Below are positions 49,343-62,300 of a DNA stretch of 64,000 nt, piece after piece. Both the position numbers and the translations under genes were made by a program. How positions within the stretch are numbered: the stretch's first letter is position 1; the number at the start of each line of letters is the position of its first letter. The notes below the pieces were generated by a model. It made no database searches, was not told where the DNA came from, and saw nothing but the letters and a program-made list of their open reading frames with translations. This DNA comes from Lewinellaceae bacterium (lineage in GTDB: Bacteria; Bacteroidota; Bacteroidia; Chitinophagales; Saprospiraceae): positions 1,116,001 to 1,180,000 of the forward strand of contig JACJYL010000002.1 in NCBI GenBank assembly GCA_020636105.1. Direction: 5' to 3'.

Positions 49343-51277
49343 ATGGGTGAACAGAGAGTTACCATTGCCAATGAAGAGGCAGTAATGCAGGAATTTGTCA
49401 AAAATCTTTTACGGGATGTAGAAGCCCTTGAATACATGCTCGATAACAAATGGTTCGAAACAGATACCATCCGGATCGGGGCGGAACAGGAAATGTGCCT
49501 GGTATATTCGGACACCTATAAACCGGCTCCGCTGGCGATGGAAGCCCTGGCGCAAATGCCAAATTACAACTGGGTAGAAACGGAGCTGGCCAAATTCAAC
49601 CTGGAAACGAACCTTAAACCCCGAGAATTTAAAGGCAAATGCCTCAGTCAGATGGAGCATGAACTGGTAACCAATCTGGATAAGATCAGGAAAAAGGTCG
49701 CTCCCTTGAATTCGGATATTATTTTGACCGGCATCCTGGCTACCCTGCATAAAAGAGATCTTGATTACGACAATCTCACTCCCCTGCCCCGTTACAGGGC
49801 GCTGATGGATGCCTTAAAATCACAACTGATTGGCGAGCAGTTTGAATTAAGGCTCACCGGAATTGACGAGATCCTGGTCAAACACAATACGCCCATGCTG
49901 GAAGCCTGCAATACCAGTTTCCAGGTGCACTTACAGGTCACGCCGGATTCTTTTGTAAAAATGCACAATATTGCCCAGATGCTGGCAGCCCCGGTTATGG
50001 CGATTGGCGCCAATTCTCCTATCGTTTTCGGAAAACGAGTATGGCATGAATCCCGGATCGCCCTATTCCAGCAAGCCATTGATGTTCGTACTTCTCATGA
50101 CCATATGCGCGAGCGGAGCCCCAGGGTAAGTTTCGGTTCCGGATGGACGGAGGATTCCGTTATGGAAATTTACAAAGAAGATATCGCACGCTTCAGGGTT
50201 CTGCTGGCAGCGGAACTCCAGGAGGATGCGCTGAAGTCGATCAAAGAAGGGATAACACCAAAATTAAGAGCATTACAGGTGCACAACTCCACCGTGTACC
50301 GCTGGAACCGGCCTTGTTATGGCATCAGTGAAAATGGAAAACCTCACCTGCGTATTGAGGCCCGTGTATTGCCAGCTGGCCCTACCGTTTTGGATGAAGT
50401 AGCCAATGCCGCTTTCTGGTTAGGGAGCATGATCGGTCTGGCCAACAAATACGATGATATCCGGGATCTCATAGAATGGGAAAATGTAAGGGATAATTTT
50501 GCCAAAGCAGCCCGATTTGGGATAGACACCAAATTTACCTGGATGAACGACAGGAAGGTCAGTGCCTGTGACCTGGTATTGGAGCTGCTGCCTATCGCCC
50601 GGGAAGGACTGGAAAGTAAAAAGGTGGATCCGGCAGATATTGATAAATACCTGGGCATCATTGAAGAACGCGCCAAAAAACAAATGACAGGTGCGCGCTG
50701 GCAATTGAGGGCCTACACCAAATTGATCAAGGAAGTAGAAAGAGATGAAGCACTAACAATATTGACCGCCTCTATTATTAAAAATCAAAAGGAAGGAAGT
50801 CCTGTACACAACTGGCCTATGCCCGAAAAAGATGATCTCGACGTTTACCGGCCCTCAATTTTGCGGGTGGAAGAATTTATGGTGACTGACCTTTTCACCG
50901 TCCAGCAGGACGACCTGATCGAAATGGTTGCCGAACTGATGAACTGGAAAAGAATCCGGCATATGCCCGTGGAAGATGCTAAAGGAAATCTCGTCGGTTT
51001 GATCACCTCGCGTACCTTGCTGAAACATTTTACCAAGCAATATCTCAGCGGAATCAAAGAAAATACTACTGCCAAAGATATTATGCAGGTCAAACCGATC
51101 ACCATTGATCCAGAGGCGACCATCGTTGAGGCGATGCGCAAAATGAAAGAGAACAAAATCGGTTGTCTCCCGGTGGTCAAAAAAGGAGAACTTATCGGTA
51201 TGATTACAGAAATGGATTTCCTCAGAATATCCGGGAGACTTATTGAACGTCAGGAGAACAAGAGGAATAAAAAATAA
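49343..51277 (+). CDS. GCS2-like carboxylate-amine ligase fused to a CBS pair
   Basis: 644 residues. Residues 40-470 match glutamate-cysteine ligase family 2 (YbdK-like): TDTIRIGAEQEMCLVYSDTY carries the acidic ATP/metal site, ETNLKPREFKGKCLSQMEHE follows, and MAIGANSPIVFGKRVWHESR plus GKPHLRIEARVLPAGPTVLD complete it. Residues 505-630 hold two CBS domains (VEEFMVTDLFTVQQDDLIEM, ending LVGLITSRTLL; and DIMQVKPITIDPEATIVEAM, ending LIGMITEMDFL). CBS pairs bind adenine nucleotides and regulate enzymes, so this ligase is probably controlled by cell energy or nucleotide state. The product may be gamma-glutamylcysteine or another gamma-glutamyl amide. Confidence 0.85.
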   Translation: MGEQRVTIANEEAVMQEFVKNLLRDVEALEYMLDNKWFETDTIRIGAEQEMCLVYSDTYKPAPLAMEALAQMPNYNWVETELAKFNLETNLKPREFKGKCLSQMEHELVTNLDKIRKKVAPLNSDIILTGILATLHKRDLDYDNLTPLPRYRALMDALKSQLIGEQFELRLTGIDEILVKHNTPMLEACNTSFQVHLQVTPDSFVKMHNIAQMLAAPVMAIGANSPIVFGKRVWHESRIALFQQAIDVRTSHDHMRERSPRVSFGSGWTEDSVMEIYKEDIARFRVLLAAELQEDALKSIKEGITPKLRALQVHNSTVYRWNRPCYGISENGKPHLRIEARVLPAGPTVLDEVANAAFWLGSMIGLANKYDDIRDLIEWENVRDNFAKAARFGIDTKFTWMNDRKVSACDLVLELLPIAREGLESKKVDPADIDKYLGIIEERAKKQMTGARWQLRAYTKLIKEVERDEALTILTASIIKNQKEGSPVHNWPMPEKDDLDVYRPSILRVEEFMVTDLFTVQQDDLIEMVAELMNWKRIRHMPVEDAKGNLVGLITSRTLLKHFTKQYLSGIKENTTAKDIMQVKPITIDPEATIVEAMRKMKENKIGCLPVVKKGELIGMITEMDFLRISGRLIERQENKRNKK

Positions 51278-51345
51278 TTCATAGCGCTAATCAGGTGGCT
51301 CCTCAACCCTTGATTTGTATTTATTGTAAATAAAAAAACAAACAC

Positions 51346-51765
51346 ATGTCATTCCATCAAAACAAACGCCCCCTGTCCGTTGTATTTTCAATCATTGTTT
51401 TCGCCTTTTTATTTACCGCCTGTTCCGGCAACAATTCCAAACCGGAGCAAACGGCCCCGGAGAATCCCCCGGGAAAAATGACGACGAAAGACGGCTTAAA
51501 TGAAATTAATAAAACTCGCGACCATACCCTTTATGCAAAGATGCAGGATGGGCAGGTCGTAGGCTGGGAAGTCCAGGATAATGATGGAAAACCCGTTGAT
51601 ATCACCTTTAAAAAGGAAGAAACCCCTGGTTCCGGAGTCTTCAAATGTCTGGCTTGCATTGAAAAGACCAACGATGACAATACCACCGTGACCAAATGCT
51701 GGGAAATCCCATGTGCCTCCATGCCTGATATTCCGGCAACGGAGGAGCCAAAGGCCACTCAGTAA
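51346..51765 (+). CDS. small lipoprotein of unknown function
   Basis: 139 residues with a lipoprotein signal (FAFLFTAC, lipid Cys at about residue 26) and a low-complexity linker rich in Pro/Glu. The mature part has KMQDGQVVGWEVQDNDGKPV and four Cys (CLACIEK, KCWEIPC), which may form disulfides or bind metal. It lies 68 bp after the GCS2-CBS gene on the same strand. Function not known. Confidence 0.65.
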   Translation: MSFHQNKRPLSVVFSIIVFAFLFTACSGNNSKPEQTAPENPPGKMTTKDGLNEINKTRDHTLYAKMQDGQVVGWEVQDNDGKPVDITFKKEETPGSGVFKCLACIEKTNDDNTTVTKCWEIPCASMPDIPATEEPKATQ

Positions 51766-51824
51766 AAATACGCGTTAGCCTCTGTTTCTGCCTGCTAAAA
51801 CCTTAATGCAATGATATCACCGTA

Positions 51825-53249
51825 TCATTTCGATTCCTGATCTCTTTGAATCACAATCCCGATCTGGTCCACCTTCAGGTTTTTCCCAATGATGGTTCTG
51901 TCAGGATTGAGCACATAAATTTCAGGGGTATTATCGACGTAATACTTTGCGTAAATAGACTTGTTTGTGGGGTCAAAAACATGAATTCCCGGCAATCCGC
52001 TCGTCCGGATAAAATTTTTCCATTGGGCTTCATCCGTATCCAAAGCAATAGTAAAGACTTCCAGGCCTTTATTTTTCCATTCATTATAAAACCGCACGAG
52101 TTTGGGACTTTCTTCCTGGCAATGTTCGCATTCAGGATTGAACATGAATATTACGATATATGGAGCCGTAATTTCATAAATGGATCTCATCTGCCCGTTG
52201 ATGTCCTTGGTTTTGACATCCGGTCCTTTTTTACCGAGCAGACTTCCTGCCATTTCATTTGCCCGCGTTTGCAAGGCTCTTATCTGCAGGGAATCTGCCC
52301 AAAAAGCACGTTGATAAGTAAAATAATTTTGGACCATAAACACATAAACGGCTTCCGGATCCATCAGGGTAGTTTTGGTCGGTTCGTATTTTATAGTAAT
52401 CGCATTGGCGAAATATTTGAAATACTCAGGATATTCGAGCACCTGATCCACGAGAGCTTTGGCGGATTTAATAATAGAATCCTGATTTTGAGGTGTAATT
52501 TCGCTTATATACCGGTTCAGTTTATTGCTGATAACCGGAGTGTAAAGCAACCTTTCATCACTAAAATCGACATCCTTCCAAAATTCCTTTCGGTAGAGAT
52601 AAACCTGCGTGGCATTATCCACTGTGCCGTCAGCCTTTCTCACATCCCTGACTTCAGGATTTTGTCCCGCTTTTTTGAAGATGGTAAAAAAGCTTTGAGG
52701 ATATTTAGCATAAATTTCATCCAGATGGATCTTTCGTTCTTCCAGCAGCTTTTTTTCCCGGGCCTTCAAAGCATCAAATTCGGGGCTGCCCTCCTTGTGT
52801 GATTTCAATTGATTGGCAATATCATTAAACGCTGGCTGCTGTGCCGCCTGGAAATTCAGGTTTTTATACAATAATTCGTTATCTAAACTGCCTTCGACTT
52901 TCAATGATTCATAAATGGAATTCGCATTGGTGGTCATGGTAAACGTCTGATCCTTATCGATGAGCATCTGAATCGTCTTGTTACCGGGAAACCATGCCAG
53001 GTAGAATCCTGCCGGATAAGGTTCTTCCCGTGAGAAAACTAATTTGCCGGTTCCGTCTATTTGTGCCGAATCCAGACGGTATTGCTGATCCGTAAAAATA
53101 CCGATCAGGTAAGACTGGCCGGAAGTTAACCCTTCCACCTGTATCACAATATTGGGAGATTCAGCCTTTTCTCCTGTGGCCGGTTCATTGGCCTGGGATT
53201 CACACGCCAGGAATAATACCGCAAGGGAAAACATTACAAAGTATCTCAT
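51825..53249 (-). CDS. TlpA-like thioredoxin lipoprotein with DUF5106-like N-terminal part
   Basis: The ATG at 53249 (MRYFVMFSLAVLFLACESQA) gives a lipobox LFLAC; the frame is open a further seven residues upstream. The product has 474 residues. The N-terminal 300 residues are a beta-sandwich and helical part of the DUF4369/DUF5106 style (IVIQVEGLTSGQSYLIGIF, KTIQMLIDKDQTFTMTTNAN). The C-terminal thioredoxin fold has IVIFMFNPECEHCQEESPKL, with the redox motif CEHC, and GLPGIHVFDPTNKSIYAKYY. These proteins reduce or isomerise disulfides in the periplasm. Single gene, downstream of the giant surface protein's terminator. Confidence 0.85.
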   Translation of the reverse strand: MRYFVMFSLAVLFLACESQANEPATGEKAESPNIVIQVEGLTSGQSYLIGIFTDQQYRLDSAQIDGTGKLVFSREEPYPAGFYLAWFPGNKTIQMLIDKDQTFTMTTNANSIYESLKVEGSLDNELLYKNLNFQAAQQPAFNDIANQLKSHKEGSPEFDALKAREKKLLEERKIHLDEIYAKYPQSFFTIFKKAGQNPEVRDVRKADGTVDNATQVYLYRKEFWKDVDFSDERLLYTPVISNKLNRYISEITPQNQDSIIKSAKALVDQVLEYPEYFKYFANAITIKYEPTKTTLMDPEAVYVFMVQNYFTYQRAFWADSLQIRALQTRANEMAGSLLGKKGPDVKTKDINGQMRSIYEITAPYIVIFMFNPECEHCQEESPKLVRFYNEWKNKGLEVFTIALDTDEAQWKNFIRTSGLPGIHVFDPTNKSIYAKYYVDNTPEIYVLNPDRTIIGKNLKVDQIGIVIQRDQESK

Positions 53250-53310
53250 AATTAAAAATTTGGCTGCCAAATTAAAAAAATATGTTCAAAGCAACACCAC
53301 TATTACACTC

Positions 53311-53338
53311 AAAAAAAAGAGCCTGTTGCCAGGCTCTT
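53311..53338 (-). terminator. Rho-independent terminator of the giant surface protein gene
   Basis: The stem AAGAGCCTG (53317-53325) with CAGGCTCTT (53330-53338), loop TTGC, is followed on the minus strand by eight T residues (53311-53318 as A). It lies 57 bp after the stop codon. Confidence 0.9.
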
Positions 53339-53394
53339 CCTAATTCTCGATTTTCTATTTCAAAAAAATTGTTCCCTATTTTCTTAATGCCAAT

Positions 53395-56300
53395 CTATCT
53401 GGTCAAAACAAACCGTGCACTCTTCATTTCTGTTTCTCCCTTCAGACTCACCTGATACATACCATTGGCAAACTGTGCAGACGACATGTCCAGGGATATA
53501 GTCGGAATTTCGAGCTGGTCGATCGTACTCCTCATCACTTCCTTGCCGAAGGAGTCGTACACGGTGTACTCTACTTTCTGGCCCAGGAAGTCCGTAATAT
53601 CAATGTTGACCACACCTGAAGTCGGGTTCGGATATACATTCAATCCTTCCTTAGTGGTATTGGAAGTTTCAATGACCTCCTGATCCGGCGATGCGGCAAA
53701 AGGAATATTCCCTCCGGTCGTTGGGAGGTAACTGCAATTCAGGTTCCAGTTCCAGATCACATGATGATCCGATGCCACCTCGTCGTTGCTGATGAACATT
53801 CCCGTCATGTAAGTCGTCAGGGAGGCACCGGAATCACTTACGTTAAGTCCCTCCGGTGCATATATGTTCAAAGTGACTACTGAGCCCTGGCCTATAGAAA
53901 CCTCTCCACTTGCATAAATCACACTGGTATAACCGTCCGGATTCACCGTATTGCTCTGCCCGATGCTCATCTTGCCACGGATTCTCATCTCTGTCGGCTG
54001 ATTGAAAATGATGGTGGCATTTTTGGCTGTCACCAGGTTTTTGATGAAGATCTGTGGGTTGGCTATGATCAGCGTTGCCCCTGCTTCTACCGTTACATAT
54101 CCGTAATTGCTGCCTGAGAGCGTCACTGTAGCATTCGCCGGTACATTGATATTGTTGAAAGCATTGTACGGATTGCTCAGGAAAGCAGGTAATGTCACGT
54201 TGAAGTTCGCATTGATAAAATTGTTCACAAAACTGCTGCCATCCACCGTCACACCAGCGGCATTCGCCCGCATGAAAGTCAGGATGGAGGAATTTTGAGA
54301 AATGACACACTCATTGGCATTTTTGACGCCCACGCCACCACCGAGCACATCGGATTCATACATCTCTAATCCCTTTCCGGAAATGATGGTATAAGCAGAA
54401 AGCAGGGTGGAAATATCCACATTCACGGTCGTCGAAACTTCAGTGGAACATCCCAGTGCATCCGTCACCACAACGCTATAAGTGCCGTTGGCCGGAGCAA
54501 TAACCGTCGGGCTGTCGCCCAAACCGTCAGACCATACAAAGGTCAGCGGATAGGTCAGCGCCTGTGGATTCAGCACATTGGCCGTCAGCACCTTGATGCC
54601 CTGGCACCAGGTCGGCAGGTTTGTCTGACTGATCGTCACTTGAGGGACCGGATTGATGGTGATGGTAAAACTACAAGATACCGATAAGCCGGCGGCATCG
54701 TAGAAAGTATAAGTGGCCGTATAAGTACCCACTGCGAAGAAGTCTCCCGGGTTGTAGTTGTTGACCGTTGAAACCACACCGCAGTTGTCATCCGCTGCAG
54801 GAGGTGTCCAGGAAACATTCTGGGCTCCGCAAAGGGTAATGTTGCCAGGACAAGGCGTGGTCAGCCATGGAGCCTGGGTATCATTTACAATAATATCAAA
54901 GGTACAAACATCCGTCAGGCCGGCTGCATCTGTGGTCGTACAGGTCACGGTAGTCGTTCCCACCGGGAAGAAATCCCCTGAAGATACCTCGGTAAGCGGG
55001 CCACCACCTGGTGCTGGTGTTTCCACACAGAAAGGCGTCTTTTCAAAAGAAGAAAACGAACCTCCCTGGGCGAAGGTCTGTCCATTGCCGGACAGGGCGT
55101 AAGAACCACTGCCGTAGGTACAACACATGCCGTCTCCTGCAGAGTCCTTGATCAAAAACAGATATTCCCCATCCGGAAGATTGATCGGAATGTTCAGCGT
55201 GGAACCATCCGGTTCAGATCCATAGGTGCCTCCTGAAGCGACCATAATTTCTTGCGGCAATTGCAGGATCATCCAGGACGTTTCCTGAGGATAATTATCA
55301 AAAGTCAGACTGAGATTGAGGTTGTTGGTGGCGCAGTTGCCTGAGCCGCCGCCATTGTCGCCACCGATGGTGCAGACAACGGTTACATCGCCACAATTAT
55401 CCGTAGCACTGACGTTGAAGGGTACGTTGGCACCGCATTGGCCTGTAGTATTACCAACAGTTATCGAACTGGCAGGGCAGAAAATTGTCGGTTCGGTCAC
55501 ATCATTGATCACCACATTTTGAGTAGCCATGATCACATTGCCATTGCCATCATCAAAGGTCCACGTGATGACATGCGTGCCCTGGGTGCTATAAGTCAAT
55601 GGATCAGCTGTTGTTCCAGTAATGGTTCCAGCGCAAATATCTGTAGTCGTCGGTGCCGTCGCGGTGGCGGAACATTCGCCCGTTACATCGGCTAAGGTTG
55701 GCGTGACAGGGTCTTCATTATCTTCCACAGTAATAACAAATGTACAACTTGAGCTACCCGCGGAATTTGTTGCTGTAGCGGTAACCATTGTCATACCTAA
55801 TGGAAAAATACTCCCCGGATTATATGAGTAAGAAATCATCGACGGTGGATTACCTGTTGTTTCTGTAGCGGCAAAAGTTACTATGGCACTACATAAACCA
55901 GGATCGGTATCAGCAGTAATATTTTCAGGACAAACTATGTCAGGTGCCGTGCCGCCAACAGTAACGGCAAAGGAACAAGTAGCAGAGTTGCCAGCTTGAT
56001 CCGTTACAACAAAAGTATTGGTCGTCGTGCCTATCGGGAAGGTCGTTCCACTGACCTGCCCTGCTGTCTGGTTAGTTGTTGGGGCACAATTGTCGGTTCC
56101 TACCGGAGTGGTGTAAGTTACTATTGCTCCTGCAAGACTGGTTGCGGATGTTGTGATGTTAGCCGGACAGCTTATTTCAGGATCGGTCACATCAGCTATC
56201 ACCACATTTTGAGTGGCGGTGATCACATTGCCATTGCCATCATCAAAGGTCCAGGTGATGACATGTGTGCCCTGGGTGCTATAAGTCAATGCATCAGCTG

Positions 56301-59300
56301 TTGTTCCAGTGATCGTTCCAGCGCAATTATCTGTAGTCGTTGGTGCCGTCGCCGTTGCTGAACATTCGCCCGTTACATCGGCTAAGGTTGGTGTAACAGG
56401 ATCGGTCACATCATCGATCACCACATTTTGAGTAGCGGTGATCACATTGCCGTTGCCATCATCAAAGGTCCAGGTGATGACATGTGTGCCCTGGGTGCTA
56501 TAAGTCAATGCATCGGTTGTCGTACCGGTAATCGTTCCAGCGCAATTATCTGTAGTCGTCGGTGCCGTCGCGGTGGCGGAACATTCTCCCGTTACATCGG
56601 CTAAGGTTGGTATCACCGGATCGGTCACATCATCGATCACCACATTTTGAGTAGCGGTGATCACATTGCCGTTGCCATCATCAAAGGTCCAGGTGATGAC
56701 ATGTGTGCCCTGGGTGCTATAAGTCAATGCATCGGTTGTTGTTCCGGTAATCGTTCCGGCGCAATTATCTGTAGTCGTCGGTGCCGTCGCGGTGGCGGAA
56801 CATTCTCCCGTTACATCGGCTAAGGTTGGTGTCACAGGATCTTCATTATCCTCAACCGTTACCACAGCCGTACATGTTGACATATTTCCATTATTATCTG
56901 TTACGGTAAGGATTACCTCCGGCCTAAGGTTTATCAGGGTTTGACCTGAATTTTGACTGCCGGGGGTACTTGTCATTGGGTTAACCCAGGTGAAGTCGCT
57001 GTAGTCACTTCCAGTTCCCTGAAGTTGTAAGGACTCTGTAGTCAATGTAGTAGAATTAGATTCCACCACTCCAACATCTGTTGAAGTCATTCCATTGGCA
57101 GGTCCTGTACTGGCCGTAAAAGTACCTTCATAACTAAGCAATTGTACCACATGGCCCAAAGCGTCCACTAATGCAAAACCGTCATTCCCTCCATTTTGGA
57201 GCCCGGGTGTATTAATGGCATAAAATGTGAATCCTCCTGCCATAGAAATCGTAGCTCCTGTCAAAGGATATGTTTCATATACTACGCCCTGGTTATACAA
57301 CACAAGAGACCAGGTAGATATATCCCCGTTTCCGACAATCTCTACAAATTCATTAACGTCCCCACTAACATTATCATAGTGAAATTCATTGATCCACCCC
57401 GTTAGGTCAACTATATCCTCACAATCAAAACCTGAATTATCCAAGCCTAAACCCTGAATGCCACAAGCATCACTGGAACCAGCGTCAACATTCCCTGCTG
57501 TTATAGTTCCCATGCCGGCTCCATTCAGTTGAACCGTCACTGCCTGGCATTGTGCATCGGGAGCTTCATTATCTTCTACGGTAACCGTAAAGGAACAATT
57601 TGAGCTACCCCCTGCATTTGTTGCCGTAACCAGAACGGTTGTCGTTGCAACCGGGAAGGCCGTACCGGGATTTTGTGAATAGGTTATGGTAGCTCCTGTA
57701 GTTTCCGTAGCCACAAAAGTTACCACTGCATTACATTGCCCAGGATCTGTATCTACTGTAATAGTTGCCGGACAAGTTAAATCAGGCCCCAATTCAGAAA
57801 CAATCACATCAAAGGAACAGGATGCACTATTGCCCCCCTGATCCATGACTAAAAAAGTATTGGTCGTGGTTCCTACAGGGAAGGTCGTTCCACTGGCTTG
57901 CCCTGCTGTCTGGTTCGTTGTTGGGGCACAATTGTCGGTTCCTACCGGAGTGGTGTAAGTTACTATTGCTCCTGCGGGACTGGTTGCGGATGTTGTGATG
58001 TTAGCCGGACAGCTTATTTCCGGATCGGTCAAATCATCGATCACCACATTTTGAGTAGCGGTGATCACATTGCCATTGCCATCATCAAAGGTCCAGGTGA
58101 TGACATGTGTGCCCTGGGTGCTATAAGTCAATGCATCGGTTGTCGTACCGGTAATGGTTCCAGCGCAATTATCTGTGGTCGTCGGTGCCGTGGCCGTTGC
58201 TGAACATTCTCCCGTTACATCGGCTAAGGTTGGTGTCACAGGATCGGTCACATCATCGATCACCACATTTTGAGTAGCGGTGATCACATTGCCATTACCA
58301 TCATCAAAGGTCCACGTGATGACATGCGTGCCCTGGGTGCTATAAGTCAATGCATCAGCTGTTGTTCCAGTGATCGTTCCAGCGCAATTATCTGTAGTCG
58401 TTGGTGCCGTCGCCGTTGCTGAACATTCTCCCGTTACATCGGCTAAGGTTGGTGTCACAGGATCGGTCACATCATCGATCACCACATTTTGAGTAGCGGT
58501 GATCACATTGCCATTGCCATCATCAAAGGTCCAGGTGATGACATGTGTGCCCTGGGTGCTATAAGTCAATGCATCAGCTGTTGTTCCAGTGATCGTTCCA
58601 GCGCAATTATCTGTAGTCGTTGGTGCCGTCGCCGTTGCTGAACATTCGCCCGTTACATCGGCTAAGGTTGGTGTAACAGGATCGGTCACATCATCGATCA
58701 CCACATTTTGAGTAGCGGTGATCACATTGCCATTGCCATCATCAAAGGTCCACGTGATGACATGTGTGCCCTGGGTGCTATAAGTCAATGGATCGGTTGT
58801 CGTACCGGTAATCGTTCCGGCGCAATTATCTGTAGTCGTCGGTGCCGTCGCCGGTGCTGAACATTCGCCCGTTACATCGGCTAAGGTTGGCGTAACCGGA
58901 TCGGTCACATCATCGATCACCACATTTTGAGTGGCGGTGATCACATTGCCGTTGCCATCATCAAAGGTCCACGTGATGACATGCGTGCCCTGGGTGCTAT
59001 AAGTCAATGCATCGGTTGTTGTTCCGGTAATCGTTCCGGCGCAATTATCTGTAGTCGTCGGTGCCGTGGCCGTTGCTGAACATTCGCCCGTTACATCGGC
59101 TAAGGTTGGTGTCACAGGATCGGTCACATCATCGATCACCACATTTTGAGTAGCGGTGATCACATTGCCATTGCCATCATCAAAGGTCCAGGTGATGACA
59201 TGTGTGCCCTGGGTGCTATAAGTCAATGCATCGGTTGTTGTTCCAGTGATCGTTCCAGCGCAATTATCTGTAGTCGTTGGTGCCGTCGCGGTGGCGGAAC

Positions 59301-62300
59301 ATTCGCCCGTTACATCGGCTAAGGTTGGTGTCACCGGATCTTCATTATCCTCAACCGTTACCACAGCCGTACATGTTGACATATTTCCATTATTATCTGT
59401 TACGGTAAGGATTACCTCCGGCCTAAGGTTTATCAGGGTTTGACCTGAATTTTGACTACCGGGGGTACTTGTCATTGGATTAACCCAGGTGAAGTCGCTG
59501 TAGTCACTTCCAGTTCCCTGAAGTTGTAAGGACTCTGTAGTCAATGTGGTAGAATTAGATTCCACCACTCCAACATCTGTTGAAGTCATTCCATTAGCAG
59601 GTCCTGTACTGGCCGTAAAAGTACCTTCATAACTAAGCAATTGTACCACATGGCCCAAAGCGTCCACTAATGCAAAACCGTCATTCCCTCCATTTTGGAG
59701 CCCGGGTGTATTAATGGCATAAAATGTGAATCCTCCTGCCATAGAAATCGTAGCTCCTGTCAAAGGATATGTTTCATATACTACGCCCTGGTTATACAAC
59801 ACAAGAGACCAGGTAGATATATCCCCGTTTCCGACAATCTCTACAAATTCATTAACGTCCCCACTAACATTATCATAGTGAAATTCATTGATCCACCCCG
59901 TTAGGTCAACTATATCCTCACAATCAAAACCTGAATTATCCAAGCCTAAACCCTGAATGCCACAAGCATCACTGGAACCAGCGTCAACATTCCCTGCTGT
60001 TATAGTTCCCATGCCGGCTCCATTCAGTTGAACCGTCACTGCCTGGCATTGTGCATCGGGAGCTTCATTATCTTCTACGGTAACCGTAAAGGAACAATTT
60101 GAGCTACCCCCTGCATTTGTTGCCGTAACCAGAACGGTTGTCGTTGCAACCGGGAAGGCCGTACCGGGATTTTGTGAATAGGTTATGGTAGCTCCTGTAG
60201 TTTCCGTAGCCACAAAAGTTACCACTGCATTACATTGCCCAGGATCTGTATCTACTGTAATAGTTGCCGGACAAGTTAAATCAGGCCCCAATTCAGAAAC
60301 AATCACATCAAAGGAACAGGATGCACTATTGCCCCCCTGATCCATGACTAAAAAAGTATTGGTCGTGGTTCCTACAGGGAAGGTCGTTCCACTGGCTTGC
60401 CCTGCTGTCTGGTTCGTTGTTGGGGCACAATTGTCGGTTCCTACCGGAGTGGTGTAAGTTACTATTGCTCCTGCGGGACTGGTTGCGGATGTTGTGATGT
60501 TAGCCGGACAGCTTATTTCCGGATCGGTCAAATCATCGATCACAACATTTTGAGTAGCGGTGATCACATTGCCGTTGCCATCATCAAAGGTCCAGGTGAT
60601 GACATGTGTGCCCTGGGTGCTATAAGTCAATGGATCGGTTGTTGTTCCAGTGATCGTTCCGGCGCAATTATCTGTGGTCGTCGGTGCCGTGGCCGTTGCG
60701 GAACATTCTCCCGTTACATCGGCTAAGGTTGGTGTCACAGGATCGGTCACATCATCGATCACCACATTTTGAGTGGCGGTGATCACATTGCCATTACCAT
60801 CATCAAAGGTCCACGTGATGACATGCGTGCCCTGGGTGCTATAAGTCAATGCATCGGTTGTTGTTCCGGTAATCGTTCCAGCGCAATTATCTGTAGTCGT
60901 CGGTGCCGTGGCCGTTGCGGAACATTCTCCCGTTACATCGGCTAAGGTTGGTGTCACAGGATCTTCATTATCTTGTACAGTGAGGGTAGCCGTACAATTA
61001 CCTGAATTACCCGCTGCGTCAAAAGCAGTTATGACAATTTCGTTATTTCCCGGACCCACCACAGTCCCCGGAACAAGATTTTGGGTTACATTCACCACTG
61101 CGCAATTATCCGTCGGGCTTACACCGTTGACTGTAGAAATTACGGCAGTAAAATGGGTGTCATCACAAGCTGCATCAAATTTCGGGTCAATGACAAAGTC
61201 TAAGACATCCCCAACCACTACATTCAGATTAAAGTTATAACCAACTGAACCTGTTGAAATATTTAAGTATTCATATTTTTGAGTTCCATTTAGGAGAATG
61301 CGAACATTAGCACCATCTCCACAATTTCCATCCCTGTCGTAAAAATTACCACTGAGGTTGACCTCTCCGGTAAAAGTACTCGTCCAGCGGCGTACGGCCC
61401 AGGTCAGGCCTTCAAATTGAGGGTGACCTCCATTGGGATCCAACTGTGGAAAATCCAAAATGGCACCCACGCCTAAATTGTTCCAAACAAATCCGGTCCA
61501 ATTAGGTAATTGCGAAAAACCAGCAGCATCAAAAGCAGCATATTTACCATATTGCCAGCCATTGTTCCCCTGAGTTCCTGAAAAATCAGCAGAACTATTG
61601 GCCAGGGTCGTTCCGGCAGGCATGGTAAGGTCAGGAATCACTGCGCTACAACCCACTACGGTCGCTAAAGTCGGGCAGGAAATCTGAGGATCTTCCGCAT
61701 CGTTGACGGTAATCGTAAAGTTACAACTGGCCGTATTTAAGGCCACATCCGTTGCGGTAGCCGTAACGGTTGTCGTACCCACGGGGAAGAAATCTCCTGA
61801 ATTATGGGTAGTTCCAATAGAGAAAGCGCCACAGTTATCGGAACCTGTTAAGGCAAAGGTAACATTGGCACCACATAACCCCGCTGTATTAACAACCGTA
61901 ATATCTGCAGGACAATTTACTACTGGATCAATACCATCGGTTAACTGAACGGTACCGCTGCAAGAGGCAACAGGATTATCACCGTCATCAATGGTAAACG
62001 TGATGGTCAATGAACCTGCACCTGAGGCAGTAGTCCCCGGAGCCGGGCTCTGCACCAGGTTCGCGCAGGTCGCATCAAAAGTCGCCGTTACCTGGTTTGT
62101 GTAGTCCGGCACGATCACAGAACAGGAATTGTCGAGTGTGAGGATTGCAGGAGACAAGCTACCCGGGCAAGTTATGGCTGGGGCGATATCGTCATTCACG
62201 ATGGTTCCAACGCCCTGATTATCTATTATGGTTCCTGCCGTGCTGCTGGTCAGGTTGACATAAAACGTTTCGTCAGGTTCTGCGAGACAATCTTTATTGA

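Noticed and set aside
55486..60960. Regular repeats that might be read as a CRISPR-like array
   Set aside because: The 219-bp units are in-frame protein repeats within one open frame, without spacer diversity.
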